In this document: positions 27,802 to 37,405 of the stretch, one piece after another
How positions within the stretch are numbered: position 1 is the stretch's first letter
Layout: the number at the start of each line of letters is the position of its first letter
Source of the DNA: Pseudomonadales bacterium
Lineage (GTDB): Bacteria; Pseudomonadota; Gammaproteobacteria; Pseudomonadales; Ketobacteraceae
Length of the DNA stretch: 64,000 bases
Assembly: GCA_002708905.1 (NCBI GenBank)
Contig: PAPM01000035.1
Location: 248,001 to 312,000, forward strand
Reading direction: 5' to 3'
Program-made: the position numbers and the translations under genes
The notes under the pieces: model-generated
Database searches by the model: none
Seen by the model: the letters and a program-made list of their open reading frames with translations, nothing else
Told to the model about the DNA's origin: nothing

Positions 27802-28805
27802 GCCTGGCGGAAATCAACCACGTGCAGGCGGCACTGCCCTGGCAAAAGACCCAGTGGGATGGCTTGATGTCCCGGCTGCAGGACGAGCGCATGGCTCATG
27901 CGTTGATGCTGCGGGGCGAAGCCGGTACCGGTAAAAACCAATTTGCCTTGGCGCTGGCGCAATTCCTGCTGTGCGCCAAGCCGGTGGCCAATACGGCCTG
28001 CGGCAAATGCAAGGGCTGTCAGCTCAATCTGGCCGGTTCCCATCCGGATATGGCGATTCTGGAACCTGAGGATCCCGGTAAGGCCATCAAAGTGGACCAG
28101 GTACGGCAGGTGGTGGATTTCGTCAGCAAAAAAGCGCAACTGGACGGATTCCGGGTGGTGATCATCAGCCCGGCAGAGGCCATGAACGTCAATTCGTCCA
28201 ATGCATTGTTGAAATCATTGGAAGAGCCCGGGGAGCGCACGGTGCTGATCCTGGTGTCGCACCAGATCACCGGTGTGCTGCCGACCATCCGCAGCCGTTG
28301 TCAGGTTCTGGATTTTCCCATTCCAGGTAGGGCAGAGGCCTATGCTTGGCTGAACACCCTGGTGGGGGACCCCGCCAAGTCCGACAAGTTGCTGAATGTG
28401 GCCGGGGGCGCTCCGGTACGGGCCCTGGAGCTGAACCAGAGTGAGTGGTTGGGTGAGCGTTCTACGGTGCTGCAGCATTGGCTGGCGGTATTAAGCGGAA
28501 AACGGGATCCGGTGAGAACGGCTGAGGCCTGGACTCAATACCCTATTCTGGACGTGCTGGCCTGGTTACTTGCCTGGCATATTGATCTTGCCAAGTTGGC
28601 CAGCGGCTGCGCTCCCGTCATCATGAACGAGGACTTGCGCCAGGACCTGCAGATGGCTGCGGCCATAGTGAACCTGGACCGGTTGTTTGCCTGCCATGAT
28701 CATCTGTTGCAGGTTAAGCGGATGTTGAACAGCCAGGCCAATCCTAACCCTCAGTTATTATTAGAAGAAATTTTGTTGAAATGGTCACAGGCCCGATTGC
28801 GCTAG
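27798..28805 (+). CDS. holB: DNA polymerase III delta' subunit
   Basis: A 335-residue clamp-loader subunit. HALMLRGEAGTGKNQFALAL is the degenerate P-loop, followed by the zinc-binding CGKCKGCQLNLAGSHPD. NSSNALLKSLEEPGERTVLILVS holds the SRC-type region with the arginine-finger area IRSRCQ. I use the ATG at 27798 in the tmk stop; a TTG 9 bases upstream is possible. It works with the dnaX product encoded later in this window. Confidence 0.93.
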   Translation: MSLAEINHVQAALPWQKTQWDGLMSRLQDERMAHALMLRGEAGTGKNQFALALAQFLLCAKPVANTACGKCKGCQLNLAGSHPDMAILEPEDPGKAIKVDQVRQVVDFVSKKAQLDGFRVVIISPAEAMNVNSSNALLKSLEEPGERTVLILVSHQITGVLPTIRSRCQVLDFPIPGRAEAYAWLNTLVGDPAKSDKLLNVAGGAPVRALELNQSEWLGERSTVLQHWLAVLSGKRDPVRTAEAWTQYPILDVLAWLLAWHIDLAKLASGCAPVIMNEDLRQDLQMAAAIVNLDRLFACHDHLLQVKRMLNSQANPNPQLLLEEILLKWSQARLR

Positions 28806-28883
28806 CTGGCATTGAATGGGGCAGGTGCTAAACTCGTAACAACATAAATGATTTTGGTTTTATGAAATTATGGCGGTTAAGCT

Positions 28884-29231
28884 ATGGCAATAGGTGGCTC
28901 CAGAAGCGGTATATTGTCCCTTACCATCAAGGACAAGGCGGTGCTGTATGCGGCGTACATGCCTTTCATTAAGAATGGTGGCCTATTCATTCCGACCAAC
29001 AAGCAATACAAGCTGGGCGAAGAGGTGTTTCTGCTGCTGAACCTGATGGAAGAAACCGAAAAGATTCCGGTTGCCGGCAAGATCATCTGGGTCACACCCA
29101 AAGGTGCGCAGGGTAACCGCGCTGCCGGTATCGGCGTGCAGTTTAACGACCAGGATGACAGCGCCCGCTCCAAAATCGAAACCTATCTGGCAGGGGCGCT
29201 GGAATCTGACCGTCCCACCCATACCATGTAG
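28884..29231 (+). CDS. pilZ: Type IV pilus protein PilZ
   Basis: A 115-residue PilZ-domain protein. It lacks the RxxxR and DxSxxG binding motifs and has instead the pattern SLTIKDKAVLYAAYMPFIKN-GGLFIPT, as in P. aeruginosa PilZ, which does not bind c-di-GMP but is needed for type IV pilus assembly. The tmk-holB-pilZ-tatD order is the same in Pseudomonas. No pilus structural genes are in the window. Confidence 0.92.
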   Translation: MAIGGSRSGILSLTIKDKAVLYAAYMPFIKNGGLFIPTNKQYKLGEEVFLLLNLMEETEKIPVAGKIIWVTPKGAQGNRAAGIGVQFNDQDDSARSKIETYLAGALESDRPTHTM

Positions 29232-29346
29232 TCGCAGCCAAATATCCGGGCCGGTTCTCCGGCCTCCTCGAATCACCTCCCCGATCTGTGTAAAATCATT
29301 CCCCTAGCCCATTTCTATTCACTCAAAACAACAGGAATCTTTATGT

Positions 29347-30141
29347 ATGCTGGTTGATTCCCACTGCCATCTGGACAAGCTGGACCTGAGTGCCTATGGC
29401 GGTGACCTCGATACTGCGCTGCAGGCGGCCTATGCCAGACAAATCAGTCATATTCTTTGTATTGGTATCAACCTGGAGAATATCGATGATGTGGTTCAGC
29501 TGGCAGAGCGCTACGAGCCGGTATTTGCGTCAGTGGGGGTGCATCCACTGTATCGGGAAAGCCGTGAACCCACCGTGGATGAACTGCTGAACATTGCCAG
29601 CCACCCTAAGGTGGTGGCCATTGGCGAAACCGGGCTGGATTATTTCTACGGCGAAGGGGATTTGCAGTGGCAGCGGGATCGATTTCTGATACATATCGAG
29701 GCAGCCCGTCAATCTGGGTTACCCCTGATTATTCATACCCGTGGCGCCAAGCAGGATACCCTGGACTATCTGCGTGAGCATGGGGGTGGAGCGGTCCGGG
29801 GGGTGCTGCATTGCTTCACGGAGGACCTGGACATGGCCAAGCAAGCGGTGGATATGGGTTTTATGATATCCATTTCCGGCATAGTCACCTTTCGCAATGC
29901 ATCGGAGTTGAGGGACGTGGTAAAGGCCTTGCCTTTGGATCGATTGTTGGTGGAAACGGACGCGCCCTGGTTGGCCCCCGTGCCCCACCGGGGCAAAAAG
30001 AACGAACCCCAATACGTATTGGAGGTGGCGGAAAAAGTGGCTGAAATCAAAGCTGTGAGCCTGCAAGAGGTGGCGAGGGTGACGACTGAGAACTTCTTTA
30101 GCATCTTTCCCAAAGCGCAACCCGGTGGAACCGCCCTATGA
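29347..30141 (+). CDS. TatD-family metal-dependent hydrolase
   Basis: A 264-residue TIM-barrel hydrolase of the TatD/YcfH family. LVDSHCHLDKLDL is the N-terminal HxH metal motif, GETGLDYF supplies the bridging glutamate, IIHTRGA and GVLHCFTED the further histidines, and VETDAPWLAP the last aspartate. Members are 3'-5' DNA exonucleases or deoxyaminoacylases. In Pseudomonas the gene at this locus follows pilZ. It overlaps rmuC by 4 bp. Confidence 0.93.
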   Translation: MLVDSHCHLDKLDLSAYGGDLDTALQAAYARQISHILCIGINLENIDDVVQLAERYEPVFASVGVHPLYRESREPTVDELLNIASHPKVVAIGETGLDYFYGEGDLQWQRDRFLIHIEAARQSGLPLIIHTRGAKQDTLDYLREHGGGAVRGVLHCFTEDLDMAKQAVDMGFMISISGIVTFRNASELRDVVKALPLDRLLVETDAPWLAPVPHRGKKNEPQYVLEVAEKVAEIKAVSLQEVARVTTENFFSIFPKAQPGGTAL

Positions 30142-31604
30142 CAATGGATTTACCACAACTTCTGCTGGTATTTGCTGGTTTGCTCTTGGGTGGGCTGCTG
30201 GGCGCATTGACGGTACATTTTCGTTCTTTGGCGCGCCTGGAAAAGCTGAAAGCGGATGCAGAGCGGGAAGGTGCGCTTCAGCGGCAGGCTATGGACCAGC
30301 AAACCCAGAAACTGGCGATACTGGAACGCAGTGAGTCCGAGAAGAGCAGCCTGCTGGACGCGTTGCGCAAGCAGCTGAATGATGCCGAAAAACGGCTGGC
30401 CACGGCAGAGGAACAGAGCCGGCAGCAAAAACTGCTGAGTGAAAAATTGTTGGCCACAGAACAGCTGGTGGTGGAACAACAGCATGAGCTGATGCGCGGG
30501 CATGGGGAAGTGAAAGACCTCAAGGCCAGGCTGGAATCGGCCCAACGGGAAACCCAGGAAAAGCTGCAATTGCTGCAGGAAGCCAAGGAACAAATGAAAC
30601 TGGAGTTCCAGAGCATCGCCAACAAGTTGTTTGAGGATAAAAGCGAGAAATTTACCCTACAGAACAAAACCAATATGGGTGAAATCCTGAATCCGCTAAA
30701 AGAACAGATCTTTGAATTCAAGAAGAAGGTAGAGGATGTCTACGACAAGGAGAGCCGTGACCGGGTCAGTCTGTTGCAGGAAATCGTTTCCCTCAAAGAA
30801 TTGAACACCCGCATGAGTACCGATGCCCTGAACCTGACTCGAGCGCTGAAGGGTGATAACAAAGCACAGGGTAACTGGGGGGAAATGGTGCTTGAAAAAG
30901 TGCTGGAGGCCTCGGGGTTGCAGAAGGGGCGGGAATACGAGACCCAGGGTAGCTTCACCAATGAAGAGGGGCAACGCCTGCGCCCGGACGTAGTGGTGCA
31001 TCTGCCGGAAGCCAAGCATGTGGTGATTGATTCCAAGGTGTCCCTGGTGGCGTGGGAGCGCTTTTGTGCCGAGGTCGGCGAACAGCAGGACGTGAACCTG
31101 CGGGCGCATATTGAGTCCATTCGTGCTCACATTAAAGACCTCAGCGCCAAGAATTACCAGGATCTGTACGGTATAACGACATTGGATTACATATTGATGT
31201 TTGTACCAATAGAACCGGCCTTTTTGAAAGCTCTGGAAGTGGATAGTACGTTGTTCGTGGACGCATTTGATAAAAACATTATTCTGGTTTCGCCGTCGAC
31301 CTTACTGGTGACTTTAAAGACAATTCACAATATCTGGCGCTATGAGTATCAAAATCGAAATGCCCTGGAAATTGCCCGTCAGGCCGGGGCGCTGCATGAT
31401 CAATTCGTGCTTTTCGTGGAGTCCCTGGAAGAGATTGGGGACAATATCGGTAAAACGCAGCGAGCCTACGATACCGCCCATAAACGCTTGATTTCAGGCA
31501 AAGGAAATTTGGTTAGGCGGGTGGGGCAGTTGGAATCCCTGGGCGCCAAGGCGCGAAAATCCATTCCGGAATCTCTCAAGCTGGACCCGGAAGAAGAGAT
31601 CTAA
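30138..31604 (+). CDS. rmuC: DNA recombination protein RmuC
   Basis: A 488-residue protein. An N-terminal membrane helix (about 5-24) is followed by a long coiled coil (about 30-160) rich in Glu, Lys, Gln and Leu, and then the RmuC nuclease-like domain (about 190-450), with NWGEMVLEKVLEASGLQ, RPDVVVHLPEAKHVVIDSK and MFVPIEPAF. RmuC limits inversions at short inverted repeats in E. coli and is predicted to be a nuclease. The start lies in the tatD stop (ATGA). Confidence 0.92.
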   Translation: MTMDLPQLLLVFAGLLLGGLLGALTVHFRSLARLEKLKADAEREGALQRQAMDQQTQKLAILERSESEKSSLLDALRKQLNDAEKRLATAEEQSRQQKLLSEKLLATEQLVVEQQHELMRGHGEVKDLKARLESAQRETQEKLQLLQEAKEQMKLEFQSIANKLFEDKSEKFTLQNKTNMGEILNPLKEQIFEFKKKVEDVYDKESRDRVSLLQEIVSLKELNTRMSTDALNLTRALKGDNKAQGNWGEMVLEKVLEASGLQKGREYETQGSFTNEEGQRLRPDVVVHLPEAKHVVIDSKVSLVAWERFCAEVGEQQDVNLRAHIESIRAHIKDLSAKNYQDLYGITTLDYILMFVPIEPAFLKALEVDSTLFVDAFDKNIILVSPSTLLVTLKTIHNIWRYEYQNRNALEIARQAGALHDQFVLFVESLEEIGDNIGKTQRAYDTAHKRLISGKGNLVRRVGQLESLGAKARKSIPESLKLDPEEEI

Positions 31605-31687
31605 GGGCTTTGTCCCAATCTGTCAATTGATAAATCTGGTCTATAGTTCTTGTTAACTCATTAGAATTATTTTGAGGGGGTATTTGA

Positions 31688-34600
31688 TTGCCTCCCCGTT
31701 TTGGCTGTCTGAAGCATATGATACCGGATTCTCATTTTATCGATTCTCTTCCAGGCTACCTGATCGAAGAATTAGTGTGTGAACATTATACCACCAGGGT
31801 GTTTCGAGCCCGGCGCCTGTCCGACAATAAACCAGTGATGCTGAAGGCTGTGCGCAACGATCAGGCGATGGCTAATACCGTGGCTGCTCTGAAGCACGAA
31901 TACGAGATAGCGAGTGCTTTTCAATCTCCTGGAATTATTCGGATCCTGGGGATTGAGTATATCCAACAGCATCCCGTGGTGGTGCTGGAAGATTTCGGTG
32001 GTTCGGCGCTCAGTATTTTAATGCGGCAGCAGCAGTTCAGCATAGAGCAGGTGCTGGACATAGGCATCAAGTTGGTTTGCAGTTTGGGAGAGGTTCACGC
32101 CGCGAATATTATTCATAAAGACATCAATCCATCCAACGTGGTATTTAATCCTGACAGCGGCGAGTTGAAGATCATCGATTTTGGTATTTCCTCCTATCTC
32201 ACTCGTGAGCAGGCGGCGATCGCCAACGTCAATGTGGTCGAAGCCAGTTTGCCGTATCTCTCGCCGGAGCAAACCGGGCGCATGAACCGGTCCGTTGATT
32301 ATCGATCAGATTACTACTCATTGGGTGTCACCCTGTTTGAACTGCTTACCGGCAGGTTACCGTTTCAGGTGGATGAAGCCATTGAATGGTTCCATTGTCA
32401 CATTGCAAAAATTCCGCCTTCGCCTCATGAATTTAATCCTCAAGTGCCGAGAGCATTGTCCAATGTGATTCTAAAGCTGATGTCGAAAATGGCTGAGGAT
32501 CGTTACCAGAGCGCAACGGGCATTGCCGCTGATCTGCAGAACTGTCTGGATCAGTTGCGGAGCTCAGGGACTATTGCGGACTTTATTCTGGGACAACAGG
32601 ATGTCTGCCGGCAAATGCAAATCCCTCAGCGTTTGTATGGCCGTGAGCGGGATGTCGAAAACTTACTTGATGGGTTTGAGCGGGTCAGTCAGGGTGCGAA
32701 TGAACTGGTTTTGGTGTCCGGATACTCCGGAATCGGAAAAACCTGCCTGATTCGTGAGGTCTACAAACCAATCACGGAACATAGGGGATTTTTCATCGCA
32801 GGCAAGTTTGACCAGCTGCACCGGGACGTACCGTACAGTGCTTTGGCCGTGGCTTTGCGCGATCTGTGCAGGCAAATTTTAACGGAGAGTGACGCACGCC
32901 TTGCGCAATGGCGATCAGACCTTCTTGCCGCACTGGGGGATAATGGCCAGTTGATGATAGACCTGGTCCATGAATTGGAGTTGATCATCGGGCCGCAACC
33001 CGCCGTGCCGAAACTGGCTCCATTGGAATCAGAGCAAAGATTTCAGCATGTTTTTCTGTCTTTAATCGGCGTTTTTTCCCAGAGCACCCATCCTTTGGTG
33101 TTGTTCTTGGATGATTTGCAGTGGGCGGATAACGCAAGCTTGAATGCACTCGAATTATTGAACAACCCTGAATCGCGAGTGCCGTATCTGATGGTGGTTG
33201 GTGCGTATCGGGACAATGAAGTGGCCGAGGGGCATCCTTTATTACTGAGTATTAAAGCCAGCGAAGCCCGTGGCTGCCCGGTTAGCAGAATTAACCTGCA
33301 GCCTCTTGAATCCCAGCACATAATCCAGTTGTTGATGGATACATTCAATCTGGATCGGCTGTCGGTAGTCAATCTGGCTGGTTTGTTGACAGAGAAAACG
33401 GGGGGAAACCCTTTCTTTATTGAAGAATTTCTGAAAGAGCTGTATCAGCAGGCAGTGATTCAATATGACCTGGAGCAAGGTCGTTGGCAGTGGGATCTGG
33501 AGCAAATACAGCGGCAGAAAATCACCGATAATGTGGTTGATCTTATTACCCAGAAGCTATTGCGCATGGAGCCAGCAGCCTGCGAGCTGGTTCAGATAGC
33601 ATCGTGCATTGGCAACCGTTTTCCTCTTGCGATGCTCAACCTGGTGTGGGAAAGCAGCCGAGCGCAACTGGAACAGAACCTGAAGTTGGCGATGAGGCTG
33701 GGTTTGATTGCACCCGTAGGGGATGCCTATCAAATAACAGAGTTGGAAGGTGAGGTGACTACCCTGGAATTTGCATTTGCGCATGACAGGGTGCATCAGG
33801 CAGCCTATGCCATGTTGGATGAAGGCAAAAAGCAGGCCATACACCTCAGGGTAGGCCGCCTGCTGCTTCGGTCCACCAACGAAGAAAAAATACAAGAGAA
33901 AGTTTTTGATATTTGCAATCATTTGAATTTGGCCTTACCGCTGATTTCCCAACAAGAAGAAAAGGACGCTTTGCTTGCTCTGAACCTACGGGCCGGCATC
34001 CGCGCAAAATCTTCAACTGCCTACCAGGCTGCAAAACATTACTTAAGCAGCGCACTAGAGCTGCAGCACGCAGATGCATGGGAAAGCACTTTTGAACAAA
34101 CCAGAGAGCTGTATCTCGAAGCGGCGGAGGCCGCTTATTTGTGTGCAGAGTACTCTGCCATGGACGGTTACCTGGACTCTGCCTTCGAACATATTGGTGA
34201 CTTGCTGTTAAAAGTGGATTTTTACCTGGTAAAAGTCTCCGCGTTGATTGCCCAGGGTAAGCTCAAAGAGTCTTTAGATCTGGCGAAACCTGTAATGGCT
34301 AAATTCGGTCATCGCTATCCAGCCAACCCCGGAAAACGGCATGTCCTAACAGAGCTGTTCAAAACATTATGGAGTCTACGTAAGGCTGATCCGGACGCCA
34401 TCAGTAAACTCCCGCAGATGACGGACCCCAATCATCTGGCTGCCCACGCACTGGGTGGGCGAATTGGCGCGCCTGCCATGTTTGTACAGCCTGAACTGCT
34501 ACCGATGATGGCGCTACGTTCCGTGCGTATTCAGCAGCAATGCGGTCCCTGTGAGCTGGGATTGAACTCATGGGCTGTGGTCGGCATGATTCTCGCCGGC

Positions 34601-36727
34601 CAGATGAATAAACCAGAAAAGGGGCTTGCCTATGGGAATCTCTCTTTAACATTGGCGCAACGTTTCCAGTCGCGTCCCATGGAAGGCCGGTCGATACATC
34701 TTTACAACGCCCTTGTTCGCCATTGGGCGGAACCTTTACGCAATACTATGGAACCGCTGCAGCAGGCTTATCGCATATCGCTGGAAAACGGTGACTTTGA
34801 ATATGCGATGCTGGCTTTGGTCGTGCACATGATGAATACCTTTGAAGTGGGAGCGGATCTCAATCATTGGTATCAGCAGTTGATGGAATTAAGGCTCACT
34901 ATCAAGCAATTGCGGCAAGGGCATTCTGTCGATTATGTGGATAGCCATCTTCAGTTCTGTAGTAATTTTATGGGGCAAGCCGACGATCCCGCATTGCTGG
35001 TAGGTGAACACTATAATGTGTTGGAAAAGCGTCATCTTCATGAACAGATTGGCGATAAGAGCCTGGTTATTATAGGTCATGCACTTAATGTTATGGCTCT
35101 CTACCATTTCGGGCATTACGAAAAAGCACTGGAACAGGTAAATACGCTCTCGCTTGAAGCGGCCAATGTCGGTAGCTTTTATCTGATAGCACGCCTATAC
35201 CTTATGGATTCACTCGTCAGACTGGCCAACGTGCCACTAAGCCAAGGTTCAAAAAGGCGCCGCCTGTTGCGTGAGGTGGCAAAGAATCAGAGAAAGCTAA
35301 AGCAATGGTCGGTGCAGAATCCGGATAATTTTTTTGGTAAATACTGTTTGCTCAAAGCCGAACACTTAGGTGTGCTCGGACATGGTCTGGATGCCAACAG
35401 TTGGTTCGACAAAGCAATAGAAGCCAGCGTTGAGCAGGGCTTTTTACAGGATGAAGCCCTGGCAGCAGAACGCTGTGGGCGTATGCATCTGGCTGCTGGC
35501 CGCATAACGTTGGCCGGGCCTTATTTGCAACGAGCGTTTCATTGCTATCATCGATGGGGCGCCAGCGCCAAATGTCAGCACTTGCTGGAAGCGTTTCCCA
35601 ACCTGGTCCGCAAACCAACGGAAGTTCATGTTGGCGACTCGGCAACAACTCGCACAGAGCATTTGGCCAATATCGACATTTCTGCGTTGATGAAAGCACT
35701 CAAGGCGATCGCAGAAGTAAAAAGTCATGGTGACATGATCAAGATGATTCTGAATGCGGCTTTGGAATTCGCTGGCGCGCAGCGGGGAACGCTGGTGTTG
35801 CGAAGCTCAGATTCGGACTTCAAAGTGGAGGGCGTGGCCAGTGTTGATTCCGACGAGACGAAGGTCATGCAATCCATACCATTGTCTGAGTCCGGTTTGC
35901 CTCTTACGCTGGTCAATTATGTTATACGAACCCAATCGAAACTCGTTGTGCATGATGCTCAAGAGGGATGTGAGGAAGTGCCAGGTTTGGAGCGAGACGA
36001 AATAATAAAGAGTAGTCAGGTACGCTCATTACTCTGTATGCCGATTGTCATTGGCGCAGGGGAGGACCGGGAGGTGATCGGGTTGCTGTATCTCGAGCAT
36101 GAGCTGGCAACCGGGATTTTTACTGAAGAACGTTTCAGTACGCTGGAGATCATTACCATGTCTGCAGCGGGTCGGCTTGAGTTGTCCCGCAAAGCATCCT
36201 TTGACGGGCTTACCGGGCTGTTCAACCACGAGTACTTTCAAAACGTACTGGTTAAAGAATTTTCGGCCAGCAAACGGTATCAGCAGGAGCTCGGGGTGTT
36301 GTTAGTCGATATCGATCATTTTAAACAATTTAATGACACCTGGGGTCACCAGGTGGGTGATCTGGTGTTGAAGGATGTTGCGCAATTGTTGCGTGCCAAC
36401 AGCCGGGATTGTGATGTGGTGGCTCGCTATGGAGGGGAGGAAATGGTTGTGATAATGCCATCTACACCCATGCCTCACGCTCGTGATGTGGCAGAACGAA
36501 TGCGGCTGATGATTCAAAACCATGAAGTCATCCACGATGGCAATGTGCTGCGGGTGACGATCAGTGCTGGCTTGGCGATGTATGACGCGATCACTGACTC
36601 AAAAGATGAACTGATTCAGCGTGCCGATGAAGCGTTGTACACCTCTAAACGGGAGGGGCGCAATCGACTGACGATCTCTGATCGGCGCGACCAAGGGCAA
36701 GGCGTGGTCCGCTCTGTGCAACCTTAA
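31688..36727 (+). CDS. Giant Ser/Thr kinase-like / AAA ATPase / GAF / diguanylate cyclase
   Basis: A 1679-residue signalling protein. The kinase domain (about 15-290) has a catalytic HKDINPSNVVFN and DFG in IIDFGISSYL, plus SPEQTGRMNRSVDYRSD. A STAND-like ATPase follows, with Walker A SGYSGIGKTCLIRE near 345 and Walker B LVLFLDDLQWAD near 470. A long helical, TPR-like region reaches about 1300. GAF is at about 1335-1500 and GGDEF at about 1505-1665, with GLTGLFNHEYF, DIDHFKQFND and YGGEEM intact and an RxxD inhibitory site (RDCD) five residues before GGEE. Known relatives usually end in a histidine kinase; here a cyclase replaces it. The TTG start at 31688 has GAGGGGG 7 bases upstream; an ATG at 31718 is the alternative. 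It likely couples an unknown signal to c-di-GMP. Confidence 0.88.
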   Translation: MPPRFGCLKHMIPDSHFIDSLPGYLIEELVCEHYTTRVFRARRLSDNKPVMLKAVRNDQAMANTVAALKHEYEIASAFQSPGIIRILGIEYIQQHPVVVLEDFGGSALSILMRQQQFSIEQVLDIGIKLVCSLGEVHAANIIHKDINPSNVVFNPDSGELKIIDFGISSYLTREQAAIANVNVVEASLPYLSPEQTGRMNRSVDYRSDYYSLGVTLFELLTGRLPFQVDEAIEWFHCHIAKIPPSPHEFNPQVPRALSNVILKLMSKMAEDRYQSATGIAADLQNCLDQLRSSGTIADFILGQQDVCRQMQIPQRLYGRERDVENLLDGFERVSQGANELVLVSGYSGIGKTCLIREVYKPITEHRGFFIAGKFDQLHRDVPYSALAVALRDLCRQILTESDARLAQWRSDLLAALGDNGQLMIDLVHELELIIGPQPAVPKLAPLESEQRFQHVFLSLIGVFSQSTHPLVLFLDDLQWADNASLNALELLNNPESRVPYLMVVGAYRDNEVAEGHPLLLSIKASEARGCPVSRINLQPLESQHIIQLLMDTFNLDRLSVVNLAGLLTEKTGGNPFFIEEFLKELYQQAVIQYDLEQGRWQWDLEQIQRQKITDNVVDLITQKLLRMEPAACELVQIASCIGNRFPLAMLNLVWESSRAQLEQNLKLAMRLGLIAPVGDAYQITELEGEVTTLEFAFAHDRVHQAAYAMLDEGKKQAIHLRVGRLLLRSTNEEKIQEKVFDICNHLNLALPLISQQEEKDALLALNLRAGIRAKSSTAYQAAKHYLSSALELQHADAWESTFEQTRELYLEAAEAAYLCAEYSAMDGYLDSAFEHIGDLLLKVDFYLVKVSALIAQGKLKESLDLAKPVMAKFGHRYPANPGKRHVLTELFKTLWSLRKADPDAISKLPQMTDPNHLAAHALGGRIGAPAMFVQPELLPMMALRSVRIQQQCGPCELGLNSWAVVGMILAGQMNKPEKGLAYGNLSLTLAQRFQSRPMEGRSIHLYNALVRHWAEPLRNTMEPLQQAYRISLENGDFEYAMLALVVHMMNTFEVGADLNHWYQQLMELRLTIKQLRQGHSVDYVDSHLQFCSNFMGQADDPALLVGEHYNVLEKRHLHEQIGDKSLVIIGHALNVMALYHFGHYEKALEQVNTLSLEAANVGSFYLIARLYLMDSLVRLANVPLSQGSKRRRLLREVAKNQRKLKQWSVQNPDNFFGKYCLLKAEHLGVLGHGLDANSWFDKAIEASVEQGFLQDEALAAERCGRMHLAAGRITLAGPYLQRAFHCYHRWGASAKCQHLLEAFPNLVRKPTEVHVGDSATTRTEHLANIDISALMKALKAIAEVKSHGDMIKMILNAALEFAGAQRGTLVLRSSDSDFKVEGVASVDSDETKVMQSIPLSESGLPLTLVNYVIRTQSKLVVHDAQEGCEEVPGLERDEIIKSSQVRSLLCMPIVIGAGEDREVIGLLYLEHELATGIFTEERFSTLEIITMSAAGRLELSRKASFDGLTGLFNHEYFQNVLVKEFSASKRYQQELGVLLVDIDHFKQFNDTWGHQVGDLVLKDVAQLLRANSRDCDVVARYGGEEMVVIMPSTPMPHARDVAERMRLMIQNHEVIHDGNVLRVTISAGLAMYDAITDSKDELIQRADEALYTSKREGRNRLTISDRRDQGQGVVRSVQP

Positions 36728-37305
36728 TGATCCTTGTCCTTACATGGCTCGGAAAAATCAATTACAAACTGATCAAATCCAATGACCAGTACACCAACGG
36801 CATGCTTGGAACGTGGGTTGTAGATGGGGGTGGAGATTTTTATCAACATCAGGTGCGTGCTTTCATCCAGCATTTCTGACTGAACAAAAATATTGCCAGC
36901 CGGCAACGTGATGGCTTGCAGAAACTGAGCCTCGTCGCCTTGCCAGAAATCCGTGGTTTTCTCCGTGGCGGCAACCAACCCGCCATTGCGCCCCATGAGC
37001 AACCCTTCCCCTTGAATCGATATACGTTTAATCCAATCGCGCATCGAATCGGCCGAGGGGTTATTGATGACACTGTCAAGATAGATCTCTCCCGGCTTTA
37101 ATGCGGGCCAGATTCTATCGAGCTTTTGTGGGTCTGGAGGAGAGCTGTTGTAGTTATTTACCCCGGCGATAATGGTGGGGTCTTTGGCAAATTCACTGAC
37201 TTTTTGTCCCAGGCATTGAAGATTGGGTTGGATCCCTTTTTCCTGGGCTGTGGCGTTAACCAAAGTGCTCAACAGCAACGCTAATACACTAAGGGCTTGC
37301 TTCAA
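36724..37305 (-). CDS. Exported Cache-like (PDC) sensor domain protein
   Basis: A 193-residue predicted periplasmic protein. I choose the TTG at 37305: GGAG lies 9 bases upstream and the protein then begins with a clean signal peptide (MKQALSVLALLLSTLVNATAQ). The mature part has the Cache/PDC pattern: GEIYLDSVINNPSADSMRDW, IQGEGLLMGRNGGLVAATEK and ITLPAGNIFVQSEM. Such domains usually sit in the extracytoplasmic part of chemoreceptors and sensor kinases; here it stands alone with no membrane helix after the signal. Its stop overlaps the stop of the kinase/cyclase gene by 4 bp in a convergent pair. It may sense a small molecule for a nearby receptor. Confidence 0.7.
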   Translation of the reverse strand: MKQALSVLALLLSTLVNATAQEKGIQPNLQCLGQKVSEFAKDPTIIAGVNNYNSSPPDPQKLDRIWPALKPGEIYLDSVINNPSADSMRDWIKRISIQGEGLLMGRNGGLVAATEKTTDFWQGDEAQFLQAITLPAGNIFVQSEMLDESTHLMLIKISTPIYNPRSKHAVGVLVIGFDQFVIDFSEPCKDKDH

Positions 37306-37348
37306 TTTATTTTTCTCCGGCTTTAACTTCCATATCTCAGTTCGGGTC

Positions 37349-37385
37349 AAAAAAAAACCCGGTATCCTGGGGGGGGAACCGGGTT
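37349..37385 (-). terminator. Minus-strand intrinsic terminator with G8 tract in its loop
   Basis: Read on the minus strand, AACCCGGT and ACCGGGTT form an 8-bp stem followed by nine T. The 14-base loop contains eight C (G8 on the plus strand, 37369-37376). It can end transcription from the gene at 37614-38546. Confidence 0.7.
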
Positions 37386-37405
37386 AAGACCAATAGGAGT
37401 TAAAT

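Noticed and set aside
31688-36727. Giant kinase as a transposon or phage cargo gene
   Set aside because: No terminal repeats, integrase or transposase nearby, and base composition looks like the neighbours.
37369-37376. G8 tract as a phase-variation switch
   Set aside because: It lies in a terminator loop and outside any supported coding frame, so slippage would not switch a protein; only the loop effect was kept as a low-interest finding.
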